Assembly: GCA_019236735.1 (NCBI GenBank)
Contig: JAFAIM010000082.1
Location: forward strand, 1 to 59,927
DNA length: 59,927 nt
Reading direction: 5' to 3'
Origin: Burkholderiaceae bacterium
GTDB lineage: Bacteria > Pseudomonadota > Gammaproteobacteria > Burkholderiales > Burkholderiaceae_F
Position numbers and translations under genes: made by a program. The first letter of the stretch is position 1, and every line of letters begins with the position of its first letter. The notes under the pieces are model-generated. The model saw only the letters and a program-made list of their open reading frames with translations, was not told the DNA's origin and searched no databases. Of this stretch, positions 51,961 through 59,927 are shown piece by piece.

Positions 51961-54134
51961 GGGTTTTTTTCAATCGATTCTTCGGGACCGCTCAGGCGGC
52001 CGTGCTGCCGGCGGCGGCCCTGCTCGCGGCCCTGGCACTGGCTCCGGCTATGGCGCAGGATGCCGGCTCCAACAGCATCGAGCGCATCGACGCCACGCAA
52101 ACGAGCGCGGGAGTCTTCCTGACGATCCAGCTCAAAGAGCCGCTGGCAGCGACTCCGACCAACTTCTCGGTCACGAACCCGGCGCGAATCGCGATCGATC
52201 TGCCGTCGACCGTCAACAACTTGGGCCGCAACGCGGTGGAGATCAACCAGGGTGATCTGCGCTCGGTCAATGTGGTGCAGGCCTCCGGGCGCGTTCGTAT
52301 CGTGCTGAACCTGCGTACTCCGGTAACGTACACGGTGTCGACGCAGGGCAACGCAGTGCACGTCGTGCTCGGCTCGCAGGGCGAGGCGGCCACCTTCCCG
52401 GCTCCGCAGCCGGCCAATCCGGCGCAGGCGGCAGCCGCTGCTGCGGCACCTGCACCAGGGCCGCGCTCGATCCGCGCGGTCGACTTCCGCCGCGGCGCAG
52501 TCGGCGAAGGGCGCGTCGTAATCGATCTGAGCGATCCGACCACCAGTGTCGACATCCACCAGCAGGGCCAGCAGATTCTGGTCGATTTTCTGAATACGAC
52601 GGTTCCCGAGTCGATGCGCCGCCGCCTGGACGTTACCGATTTCGGCACGCCGATCGCGATCGTCAGCACGACGCAGCAGGGATCCACCGCGCACATGGTG
52701 ATCGAGCCGCGCGGCCTGTGGGAACAGAACGCCTACCAGAGCGACACGCACTTCGTGGTCGAGGTCAAGCCCGTCAAGGAGGATCCGACCCGCCTGTTCC
52801 AAGGTACGCGCCAGGGTTACCAGGGCGAGCGGCTGTCGCTGAACTTCCAGAACGTCGATGTTCGCTCCCTGTTGCAGGTGATCGCCGATTTCACCAACCT
52901 GAACATCATCACGAGCGACTCGGTGCAAGGCGCGATCACGCTGCGCTTGAAGGACGTTCCGTGGGATCAGGCACTGGACATCATCCTGCAGTCCAAGGGT
53001 CTGGACATGCGCAAGAACGGCAACGTGATCCTGGTGGCGCCACGCGACGAGCTGGCGACCAAGGAGAAGCTCGAGCTGGAGGCCAGAAGCCAGATCCAGG
53101 AGTTGGAGCCGCTGCATACCGAGAATTTCGTCGTGAACTACCAGAAGGCAGATGACGTGCGCAAGCTCCTGGTCGACGAGAAGCAGCGGATGCTGTCCAA
53201 GCGCGGCAGCGTCGTGGTCGATCCGCGCACGAACCAGCTGTTCGTGCAGGACACCTCGGCGCAGCTGGAGGACGTGCGGCGTCTGATCTCGCGCATCGAT
53301 ATCCCCGTTCCTCAGGTGCTGATCGAAGCCCGCATCGTCGAGGCCGACGATGAGTTCAGCCGCGACATCGGCTCCCGCCTCGGAATCGCCCACCTGGGTC
53401 CGCATACGTGGGTCAACAGCGGCGCGGGGTCGAGCTTCGGGCCGCTGCCGGCGGGTACCACGACCTGCCCGACCGGCAACAACATCATGTGTATCGGCCC
53501 GATCCAGATCACGAACCCGAACTTTGTGAACCTGCCGGCGGCGTCTCTGAACGGCTTCCAACCGAACAGCATCGGGCTGACGCTGTTCAACAGCGGAATC
53601 ACCAGCGTGCTGAACCTGGAGCTCGATGCACTCCAGCTGGACGGCCGCGGCAAGGTGGTCTCGAGCCCGCGCGTGGTCACCGCCGACAAGGTCAAGGCGT
53701 CGATCGAGCAGGGCAACGACATTCCGTACCAGACCAACACGCAGCTCGGCGGGCCGGGCCAGATCCAGTTCCGCAAGGCCGTGCTGCGGCTGGAAGTCAC
53801 GCCGCAGATCACGCCGGAGGGCTCCGTTTTCTTGGACGTGAAGGTGAACAAGGACACGCCGAGCGCGACGGTCAGCGGTAGCGGTGGCGTCGCGATCGAC
53901 ACCAAGAACGTCACGACGCAGGTGCTGGTCGAAAATGGCGGAACCGTCGTGCTGGGCGGCATCTACCAGCAGACCGAGCGCACGACCACGACGAAGGTTC
54001 CCTGGCTGGGTGACATCCCGGTGATCGGCATTTTCTTCAAAGACCAGTTCAAGCAGAACAACCGCACCGAGCTGTTGATTTTCATCACACCTCGGATCAT
54101 CTCCGAGAAGGTGACGCAGGCAGCGCGCAGCTGA
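51957..54134 (+). CDS. pilQ: Type IV pilus secretin PilQ
   Basis: 725 residues. Signal peptide (LLAALALAPAMAQ), two AMIN domains (about 40-240), the N0/STN domain with RLSLNFQNVDVRSLLQVIADFTNLNI, the N1 domain with FVVNYQKADDVRKLL, and the secretin barrel with PQVLIEARIVEADDEFSRDIGSRLG and the signature VVLGGIYQQTE...VPWLGDIPVIGIFFK. Outer-membrane pilus channel. Overlaps pilP. Confidence 0.96.
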   Translation: MRVFFNRFFGTAQAAVLPAAALLAALALAPAMAQDAGSNSIERIDATQTSAGVFLTIQLKEPLAATPTNFSVTNPARIAIDLPSTVNNLGRNAVEINQGDLRSVNVVQASGRVRIVLNLRTPVTYTVSTQGNAVHVVLGSQGEAATFPAPQPANPAQAAAAAAAPAPGPRSIRAVDFRRGAVGEGRVVIDLSDPTTSVDIHQQGQQILVDFLNTTVPESMRRRLDVTDFGTPIAIVSTTQQGSTAHMVIEPRGLWEQNAYQSDTHFVVEVKPVKEDPTRLFQGTRQGYQGERLSLNFQNVDVRSLLQVIADFTNLNIITSDSVQGAITLRLKDVPWDQALDIILQSKGLDMRKNGNVILVAPRDELATKEKLELEARSQIQELEPLHTENFVVNYQKADDVRKLLVDEKQRMLSKRGSVVVDPRTNQLFVQDTSAQLEDVRRLISRIDIPVPQVLIEARIVEADDEFSRDIGSRLGIAHLGPHTWVNSGAGSSFGPLPAGTTTCPTGNNIMCIGPIQITNPNFVNLPAASLNGFQPNSIGLTLFNSGITSVLNLELDALQLDGRGKVVSSPRVVTADKVKASIEQGNDIPYQTNTQLGGPGQIQFRKAVLRLEVTPQITPEGSVFLDVKVNKDTPSATVSGSGGVAIDTKNVTTQVLVENGGTVVLGGIYQQTERTTTTKVPWLGDIPVIGIFFKDQFKQNNRTELLIFITPRIISEKVTQAARS

Positions 54135-54679
54135 GCGGTCCCGCCACGCCACGCGCCTCCATCTTCCTGGTCGGGATGATGGGGGCGGGCAAGAGCACGG
54201 TCGGCCGCATGCTGGCCGCCCGTTGCGGCTTCGAGTTCATCGACTGCGACCGCGAACTCGAGCAGCGCGCCGGCGCTTCGATCTCCACGATTTTCGAGCT
54301 GGAAGGCGAGGACGCTTTCCGTCGACGCGAGGCTCTTCTGCTCGACGAGCTAACGGCGCGTTCGCGTGTCGTGCTCGCCACCGGAGGCGGCGTGGTGCTG
54401 AGCGAGGACAACCGCCAGAGGCTGCGCTCGCGCGGGCTGGTGATTTACCTTCAGGCGCCTGCGGACGAGATCGTGCGGCGCACGCGCGACGATGCGGCAC
54501 GGCCGCTGCTGCAGGTCGGGGATAAAAAGGCCCGCATCGACGAGCTGCTGCGGGAACGCGGGCCGCTGTATCGGCAGACGGCGCACCTGGTGTTCCGTTC
54601 CGCCGCGGCCAATCCGCGCCGGATGGTTGCGCGCCTGCTGGCCAACCCACAGGTGGCGGAGCTGGTTGCCGCGGCATAA
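54131..54679 (+). CDS. aroK: Shikimate kinase
   Basis: 182 residues if read from CTG at 54131. P-loop GMMGAGKSTVGRMLA, shikimate-binding DCDRELEQRAG and ELEGEDAFRRREA, and LATGGGVVL; lid RPLLQ. Phosphorylates shikimate in aromatic amino acid synthesis. The first standard start, ATG at 54176, would delete the strand SIFLVG and the first Walker Gly. In this frame no ATG/GTG/TTG lies upstream, but CTG overlaps the pilQ stop as CTGA, so non-AUG initiation is proposed. Confidence 0.88.
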   Translation: MSGPATPRASIFLVGMMGAGKSTVGRMLAARCGFEFIDCDRELEQRAGASISTIFELEGEDAFRRREALLLDELTARSRVVLATGGGVVLSEDNRQRLRSRGLVIYLQAPADEIVRRTRDDAARPLLQVGDKKARIDELLRERGPLYRQTAHLVFRSAAANPRRMVARLLANPQVAELVAAA

Positions 54680-54686
54680 TCGCTGC

Positions 54687-55766
54687 ATGCAGCGCGTCAC
54701 CGTCGACCTGCCGGCACGCCCATACGACATCTGGATCGCGCCAGGGCTGCTCGACCGGCTCGAAGAGTTCCTGGCGCCGCTGGCTCCGACCTCGGTCCAC
54801 ATCGTCACCAGTGCGGTGGTAGCCCCCCTGTATCTGGGGCGCGCGCGGCGTGCGTGCGAACGCGTGGCGCGCGCCGCCGACTGCACGATCGCCGACGGCG
54901 AGACGGCCAAGAGCCTGGATACGGTGGAGCAGGTGATCGATTCGCTGGTGCGCTCGCACGCGGACCGCCGCAGCGTCGTGCTGGCATTGGGCGGCGGTGT
55001 GGTCGGAGATATCGCCGGACTGGCTGCCGCACTCTTCATGCGAGGGCTGCGGCTGGTGCAGGTCCCCACCACGCTGCTCGCGCAGGTCGACTCCGCCGTC
55101 GGCGGCAAGACCGGCGTCAACCACCCGTCCGGCAAGAACCTGGTCGGCGCCTTTCACCAGCCTTCGGTGGTGGTGTCGGACACGTCGTTGCTGCGCAGCC
55201 TGCCGCCGCGCGAGCTCTCCGCGGGCTTGGCCGAAGTGCTCAAGCACGGGCTGATCGCCGATTCTGACTACTTCGAGCGCACCGCGCGGGAACTGCCCGC
55301 ACTGCTCGGGTTCGACGACGAGGCGCTCGCCCGAGCGATCGCGCGCTCGTGCCAGATCAAGGCGGCAATCGTCGGGCGCGACGAGCGAGAAAGCGGCGAG
55401 CGCGCGTTGCTGAACCTCGGCCACACGTTCGGTCACGCGATCGAGGCGCTCACGGGGTTCGCGCGCTGGCTGCACGGCGAGGCCGTTGCGTGCGGGCTGT
55501 GCCTGGCTGCGGACCTGTCCGCGCGCCTCGGGCTGATCGCCCCGGGCGAGGTCGGGCGAGTTGCCGACGCGGTCGTGCAAGCGCGCCTGCCGTCGCGAAT
55601 CGAGGGGCTTTCGAAGTCGGCCGCCCTGGACATGATGCGCGGCGACAAGAAGGCGTATGCCGGACGCATCCGTTTCGTCGTATTGGAGCGGATCGGGCGC
55701 GCGCTGCAGATGGAAGCTCCCGACGCGCTGGTGGACGCGACGCTGTTGGCGGCAGGATTCAGGTGA
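54687..55766 (+). CDS. aroB: 3-Dehydroquinate synthase
   Basis: 359 residues. NAD region and [61 protein letters not shown], metal ligands in [15 protein letters not shown] and GHTFGHAIE, and the [20 protein letters not shown] end. Second step of the shikimate pathway. Seven bases after aroK; GTGA overlap with dgt. Confidence 0.96.
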   Translation: MQRVTVDLPARPYDIWIAPGLLDRLEEFLAPLAPTSVHIVTSAVVAPLYLGRARRACERVARAADCTIADGETAKSLDTVEQVIDSLVRSHADRRSVVLALGGGVVGDIAGLAAALFMRGLRLVQVPTTLLAQVDSAVGGKTGVNHPSGKNLVGAFHQPSVVVSDTSLLRSLPPRELSAGLAEVLKHGLIADSDYFERTARELPALLGFDDEALARAIARSCQIKAAIVGRDERESGERALLNLGHTFGHAIEALTGFARWLHGEAVACGLCLAADLSARLGLIAPGEVGRVADAVVQARLPSRIEGLSKSAALDMMRGDKKAYAGRIRFVVLERIGRALQMEAPDALVDATLLAAGFR

Positions 55767-56902
55767 ATACCCGAGTGGGTGCGGAGGCCGGTGCGCTGGC
55801 TGCGTATGCCGCAAACCCGTCGCAGTCGCGCGGGCGGCGCTACCCAGAGCCCGAGTCCGAGATGCGAACGCCGTTTCAGCGCGACCGCGACCGAATCATT
55901 CACTGCACCGCGTTTCGCCGCCTCGAATACAAGACGCAGGTTTTCGTCAATCACGAAGGCGATCTGTACCGCACGCGGCTGACGCATTCGCTCGAAGTGG
56001 CGCAGATCGCGCGCTCGGTCGCGCGCTCGCTGCGCGTCAATGAAGATCTGGTCGAGGCGATCGCGCTTGCGCACGACCTGGGGCACACGCCGTTCGGCCA
56101 CGCGGGGCAGGATGCGCTGGACGAGTGCATGCGGCCGTTCGGCGGCTTCGAGCACAACCTGCAATCGCTTCGCGTGGTCGACGAGCTCGAGGAGCGCTAC
56201 GGTGGCTTCGACGGGCTCAACCTATGCTTCGAGACGCGCGAAGGCATCCTCAAACACTGCTCGGCCGAAAATGCGCGCCGCCTGGGACCGGTGGCCGAGC
56301 GCTTCCTGCTGCGCAGGCAGGCAACCCTGGAAGCGCAGATCGCCAACCTGGCGGACGAGATCGCCTACAACAACCACGACGTCGACGACGGGGTGCGCTC
56401 GGGGCTGATCTCACTCGAACAGCTGAGCGGGATTCCCCTCGTTGCGCGTCACCAGGAGCAGGCGAAGTACCTGTTTCCCGGTATCGGGGAGCGCCGGCTT
56501 GTGAACGAGACGGTACGCAGGGTCATCCATACGTTGGTAGTGGATCTCGTCGACGAGACGCGCCGGCGTATCGCGCTCGCAAAGCCCGCGTCGGTCGAAG
56601 ATGTTCGGAGTGCCGATCCGCTGGTAGGCTTCTCGCAGCAGGTGGCGGCCGAGGGGGACGCGTTGAAAGTCTTTCTACGCGGGAGGCTGTACCGGCACCC
56701 GGAGGTAATGCGTATGACGAACAAATCCAGGCGGATCGTGCGCGAGCTGTTCGATGCATTCCGTGACGAACCTCGGCTGCTTCCCCCCGATCATCAGGAG
56801 CGCGTCGCCGCACATGGGGCGCGCGCGATCGCCGACTACATCGCCGGTATGACTGATCGCTACGCGATCCAGTTGCATCGCCGTCTGTTCCTCGTCGACT
56901 GA
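55763..56902 (+). CDS. dgt: Deoxyguanosinetriphosphate triphosphohydrolase-like protein
   Basis: 379 residues from the GTG at 55763. HD-domain metal motif: [25 protein letters not shown], then [11 protein letters not shown] and [14 protein letters not shown]. The N-terminal [37 protein letters not shown] is typical. Cleaves dNTPs to the nucleoside and triphosphate. The aroK-aroB-dgt order is conserved in betaproteobacteria. Confidence 0.94.
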   Translation: MNTRVGAEAGALAAYAANPSQSRGRRYPEPESEMRTPFQRDRDRIIHCTAFRRLEYKTQVFVNHEGDLYRTRLTHSLEVAQIARSVARSLRVNEDLVEAIALAHDLGHTPFGHAGQDALDECMRPFGGFEHNLQSLRVVDELEERYGGFDGLNLCFETREGILKHCSAENARRLGPVAERFLLRRQATLEAQIANLADEIAYNNHDVDDGVRSGLISLEQLSGIPLVARHQEQAKYLFPGIGERRLVNETVRRVIHTLVVDLVDETRRRIALAKPASVEDVRSADPLVGFSQQVAAEGDALKVFLRGRLYRHPEVMRMTNKSRRIVRELFDAFRDEPRLLPPDHQERVAAHGARAIADYIAGMTDRYAIQLHRRLFLVD

Positions 56903-56966
56903 TCCGGCTCGCAGCGGGGCAATCCTCGCGCAGCGCAGTCGCGGTTTCACGCAGGCAGGTTCCACC

Positions 56967-57695
56967 GTGGCACGCCTTCCCCGCTTGTCAGTTCCCGGGT
57001 ATCCGCATCTTCTCGTGCAACGCAGCGTCGCTGGCCAGGCAGCGTTTCTGGCCGACACCGACTACGAGTTCATGCTCAGCGAGCTCGCCAGCCTGGGCCG
57101 CCGTCACGAGGTTGCGATCCACGCGTATGCGCTGATGCCCGACCAGTTCCATCTGCTGGTGACGCCCTCGGATGCGCGCGCGCTGAGCCTTGCGATGCAG
57201 GCGCTCGGGCGGCGCTACGTGCGCGCCTTCAACCGCCGCCATGGCCGCAGCGGCACGCTTTGGCAGGCGCGCTTCCGCTGCACCGTGGTCGATCCCGAGA
57301 ACTACCTGTTACCGTGTTCGCTGTTCATCGAGCTGTGCCCTCAGCGCAGCCGGCTCGCGGCCGACGCGCTGTCGTATCCATGGTCGAGCCTGTCGCACCA
57401 TGTCGGGCTGCGAGCCGATCCGGCGATCACCGAGCACCCCGAGGTATGGAAACTGGGCAACACGCCGTTCGAGCGGCAGGCCGAATACCGCCGGCGCTCG
57501 GAGGCCGGGCTGGCGCAATCGGAGGTGGAAAAAATCCACAACGCCGTCGAGCACGGCTGGGCGCTTGGCAATGGATCGTTCCTGAACGAACTGGCGACCA
57601 AGACCAAGCGTCGCCTCGTGCCGCTGCCGGTGGGCCGGCCCCGACGCGTGCAGGATTCGGCGTCGGCAACGACGCCGGTGCCTGTGCAGAAGTAG
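56967..57695 (+). CDS. REP-associated tyrosine transposase-like protein with altered HUH motif
   Basis: 242 residues, Y1/IS200-like fold of the RAYT family: PRLSVPGYPHLLVQRSVAGQAAFL, HAYALMPDQFHLLVTPSD, ALGRRYVRAFNRRHGRSGTLWQARFRCTVVD and YPWSSLSHHVGLRADP. The usual NHxH metal motif reads DQFH here, so the first His is Gln. Not flanked by terminal repeats in the window; probably a domesticated gene, as similar genes sit beside dgt in related bacteria (from memory). Confidence 0.85.
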   Translation: MARLPRLSVPGYPHLLVQRSVAGQAAFLADTDYEFMLSELASLGRRHEVAIHAYALMPDQFHLLVTPSDARALSLAMQALGRRYVRAFNRRHGRSGTLWQARFRCTVVDPENYLLPCSLFIELCPQRSRLAADALSYPWSSLSHHVGLRADPAITEHPEVWKLGNTPFERQAEYRRRSEAGLAQSEVEKIHNAVEHGWALGNGSFLNELATKTKRRLVPLPVGRPRRVQDSASATTPVPVQK

Positions 57696-57855
57696 CTCGG
57701 GCGACTACCTGAGGGATGTGTCCGGAGCGTGTCGCCCCAGGCGAACGACTAATCCTTATGCATCAACGGCATCGGAACTGACACCACCATTTCACATTCG
57801 GGTTCTAAGTTTCCGGCTTCCCGCGTTGCGGTCCTCGAATGGTCCCCCGAAGCCA

Positions 57856-58827
57856 ATGAGCGTTTCCCGAGTCTACGCACGCCATTTCCTGGTCGCCGGT
57901 GCCACGATCGCAGCTCTGACTGCCTGCGGGCATGGCGGAGGCGCCTCGCAGGTGGCCGTCAAAGTGAACAAGGACGAGATCACGGTGCTGCAGGTGAACC
58001 AGCAGCTGGCGCACCTTGCGGCAGGGCTGCCGCAGGACCAGCGCGACGAGGGTGCGCGCCGGGCGATTGCCGGGCTGATCGACCAGCAACTGCTGGTGGA
58101 GCAGGCGATCGAGCACAAGCTGGATCGCGACCCGGAGGTCGTCAGCGCGCTGGAGGCGGCGCGACATCTGGTGCTGGCGCAAGCGTACGTCCAGCGCGTG
58201 CTGGGAGCGCAGGCCAAGCCGACCGAGCAGGAGGTGGAGCAGTACTACACGGAGAACCCGGCCCTGTTCGCTGAGCGCCGTGTCTACGCGCTGCAGGAGG
58301 CCGTCGTGACCGGGCTGACGGCCGAGCAAGCGACCCAGGTAAAGGAGAAGCTGCGCGACAGCCGCAACCTGGAAGATGCGGTCAAGTGGATGAAGACTGA
58401 GAACATCAAGGTGGCGGCCAATGTGGGGGTACGCCCGGCCGAGCAGCTTCCGATGAATATGCTGCAGACCGTCTCGAAGCTCAAGGATGGCGGCGTCGCG
58501 GTGTTCGACCAACCTAACAACGCGCTGAACATCGTCAAGGTGGTGTCCAGTCGGTCTGAACCGGTCGACGACAAGCAGGCCGCGCCGGCGATCGAGCAGT
58601 TCTTGGGCAACCGCAAACGCGATCAGCTCGCACAGGCGGAGATCAAGCGGCTGCGCGAAGCGGCCAAGATCGCGTACGTGGGCGATTTTTCCAAGTACTC
58701 GGCAGCCGACCGGCCTGCGGCTGCGACTGCGGCGGCGCAGGCGGCTGCTGCAGTCTCTATGCCGACCAGCGAGTCGGCGGAAACTCCCAGGAATTCGACC
58801 GAGAAGGGCATCGCCGGCCTTCGGTAA
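57856..58827 (+). CDS. epsD: EpsD-family peptidyl-prolyl cis-trans isomerase lipoprotein
   Basis: 323 residues from the ATG at 57856. Signal with lipobox LTAC, SurA/PrsA-like N-terminal region (VAVKVNKDEITVLQVNQQLAHL, LIDQQLLVEQAIEHKLDRDPEVVSALEAAR) and a degenerate parvulin domain. EpsD proteins accompany exopolysaccharide assembly genes and may fold the export machinery. An Ala-rich tail follows. No strong ribosome site. Confidence 0.85.
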   Translation: MSVSRVYARHFLVAGATIAALTACGHGGGASQVAVKVNKDEITVLQVNQQLAHLAAGLPQDQRDEGARRAIAGLIDQQLLVEQAIEHKLDRDPEVVSALEAARHLVLAQAYVQRVLGAQAKPTEQEVEQYYTENPALFAERRVYALQEAVVTGLTAEQATQVKEKLRDSRNLEDAVKWMKTENIKVAANVGVRPAEQLPMNMLQTVSKLKDGGVAVFDQPNNALNIVKVVSSRSEPVDDKQAAPAIEQFLGNRKRDQLAQAEIKRLREAAKIAYVGDFSKYSAADRPAAATAAAQAAAAVSMPTSESAETPRNSTEKGIAGLR

Positions 58828-58840
58828 GGGGAGAACGAAA

Positions 58841-59927
58841 GTGTCGCGGCTCAAGATCAGTGCGGCGATCGTGGCGTTCCATTGGCCGTTGGTTGCCGTC
58901 ACCGCGGCGGCCTGCTTGATGGTCGCGCTCAGCTACGCGGCGATCGCACCGCAGCGCTATACGGCTACCTCGACGCTGGTGCTCGATCCGGTCGCTACGG
59001 GCAGCGATGCTTCTTTGCGAACCGAGCTCGATCTTCTGCGCAGTGAGCAGGTGGCGCAACGGGTGGCTGGAAATTTGCGTCTGGGCGATAGCCTGGAAGC
59101 GCGCAAACAGTTTCTGGAAAGCGGCGAGGCGCGCGGCACGCTACCGGAATTTCTGGCGCAGCAACTTGCCGAACATGCCCGTGTGGTACCTGTTGGCGAT
59201 GGCGGTCTGGTTCGCGTGAGTTTTTCCGCGGCCGAACCGGCACTCGCGGCGCGCGTCGCCAATGCCTACCCGCAAGCCTACGGCGAGGTGAGCCTGGAGA
59301 TGCGTGCGGCGGCGATCCGCAGCGGCGTGGAACGCGCCGGACAGGACCTGGCGCTGTTGCGCATGCATTTGCAGCAGGCGCGGCTGCGTAGTGCTCCGCA
59401 GGCTTCGTTCAATGTCGTGGCGCTGCGGGCCGGTGAGCAGCTGGCACACTTGGCAAAACTGGCACTGCAATCGCGTAGCGGTGTGTTCGCAATCGGCTCC
59501 GAAGCGCCTGAACCGTCGGTGCCGTCGGTGGCAACGGCATTGAGCGCCGCATCGAGCGCGGACCCCGACTCCGTGCCGTTGCCGCGAATCGATTTGAGCC
59601 CGCCCGCCGCCTCCGAGTTGCAGCGCCGACGCGACGACTCCCCGGGCACCGCCGAGCAGGAGCTTCGCCTGGCGCAGCAAAACCTGGAACGCGCGGAGGA
59701 GCGGCTCGCACACCTTTCGGCGGAAAGCGTCGGGGCGCCGTTTCCGGCCCAGTTGCTGGTTTCAGCGAGCGTCCCGCAGGCATCCTCCAAGCCGGGCACC
59801 CTGACGCTTGCGGCAATCGGCACGGCCGCGGGTCTGCTGCTTGGACTGATGGCAGCAATGGTGGCCGAGCGGCTGGACCGGCGCGTACGGCGGATCGAGG
59901 ACGTTGCTCGCCTGCTGGGCGTCGCGG
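58841..59927 (+). CDS. epsF: Wzz/EpsF-type polysaccharide chain-length determinant, 5' part (cut by window end)
   Basis: 362 codons visible, no stop before the window end. GTG start after GGGGAGA. First membrane span AAIVAFHWPLVAVTAAACLMVALSYAA, then PQRYTATSTLVLDPVATGS, a long helical periplasmic part, and a second span TLTAAIGTAAGLLLGLMAAM-like near 59790-59860, followed by RLDRRVRRIEDVARLLGV. Wzz/EpsF proteins set polymer length with a tyrosine kinase. 13 bases after epsD, so one operon. Confidence 0.88.
   Translation, partial: MSRLKISAAIVAFHWPLVAVTAAACLMVALSYAAIAPQRYTATSTLVLDPVATGSDASLRTELDLLRSEQVAQRVAGNLRLGDSLEARKQFLESGEARGTLPEFLAQQLAEHARVVPVGDGGLVRVSFSAAEPALAARVANAYPQAYGEVSLEMRAAAIRSGVERAGQDLALLRMHLQQARLRSAPQASFNVVALRAGEQLAHLAKLALQSRSGVFAIGSEAPEPSVPSVATALSAASSADPDSVPLPRIDLSPPAASELQRRRDDSPGTAEQELRLAQQNLERAEERLAHLSAESVGAPFPAQLLVSASVPQASSKPGTLTLAAIGTAAGLLLGLMAAMVAERLDRRVRRIEDVARLLGVA

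Noticed and set aside
51870-54152. 760-codon minus-strand frame opposite pilQ
   Set aside because: An exact antisense shadow of the secretin, rich in His/Asp/Arg/Gln.

Overview
The window is GC-rich, densely coded DNA whose gene content and order point to a betaproteobacterium, probably of the Burkholderiales/Rhodocyclales type. It carries S10-spc-alpha ribosomal genes, lysA-lptM facing cyaY, a class A penicillin-binding protein facing pilMNOPQ, then aroK-aroB-dgt and a transposase-like gene, and starts an EpsD/EpsF exopolysaccharide cluster. The order assignment is inference from synteny; no 16S gene is present.

Layout. 1-16306: the tail of rpsJ, then rplC to rplQ with secY, infA, rpmJ and rpoA, all on the plus strand. 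This block is unusual. A gene for a secreted HAF-repeat protein sits between rpsJ and rplC. Two internal promoters share the same -10 and initial transcribed sequence. Several spacers hold duplicated or repeated DNA, including a family of short elements that can be translated, and at least four ribosomal proteins have low-complexity extensions. 16352-24750: cutA, an LpxH-like phosphoesterase with a GT4 glycosyltransferase, then a trehalose/glucose group (GH15 hydrolase, membrane-anchored OtsA, OtsB, glucokinase). 24796-25567: a two-gene unit with an isolated DUF772 (transposase N-terminal) protein. 25787-29721: a complete stressosome output module on the minus strand (RsbR, RsbS, RsbT, RsbX-like phosphatase, histidine kinase with an RsbU-type N-terminus, NarL-type regulator). 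29895-34113: YajQ, then a cell-envelope redox group (Tat-exported MsrB, exported MsrA, DUF1223, cytochrome b561, molybdopterin oxidoreductase).

34290-40025 is the most accessory stretch: tRNA-Lys(CTT), a small hypothetical, an HigB/HigA-type locus whose toxin has an internal deletion, a lipoprotein, GNAT proteins, an ArsR/ArsI-like arsenic unit, a tandem GNAT pair with a possible leader peptide, and a small membrane protein. 40026-56902 returns to conserved housekeeping genes: hemB, engB, a cytochrome c4-like protein, guaC, lysA, lptM, cyaY, a RibD-type reductase, PBP1A, the type IV pilus assembly genes pilMNOPQ, aroK, aroB and dgt. 56967-59927 holds a REP-associated-transposase relative with an altered HUH motif, epsD, and the start of a Wzz/EpsF chain-length determinant cut by the window edge.

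No rRNA, CRISPR array, prophage or intact insertion sequence was seen. Start codons were chosen from Shine-Dalgarno spacing, stop/start overlap and family N-termini. Two genes (the LpxH-like phosphoesterase and aroK) lack any ATG/GTG/TTG that would include their first conserved strand. All functional names rest on motifs read by eye; no database search was run.
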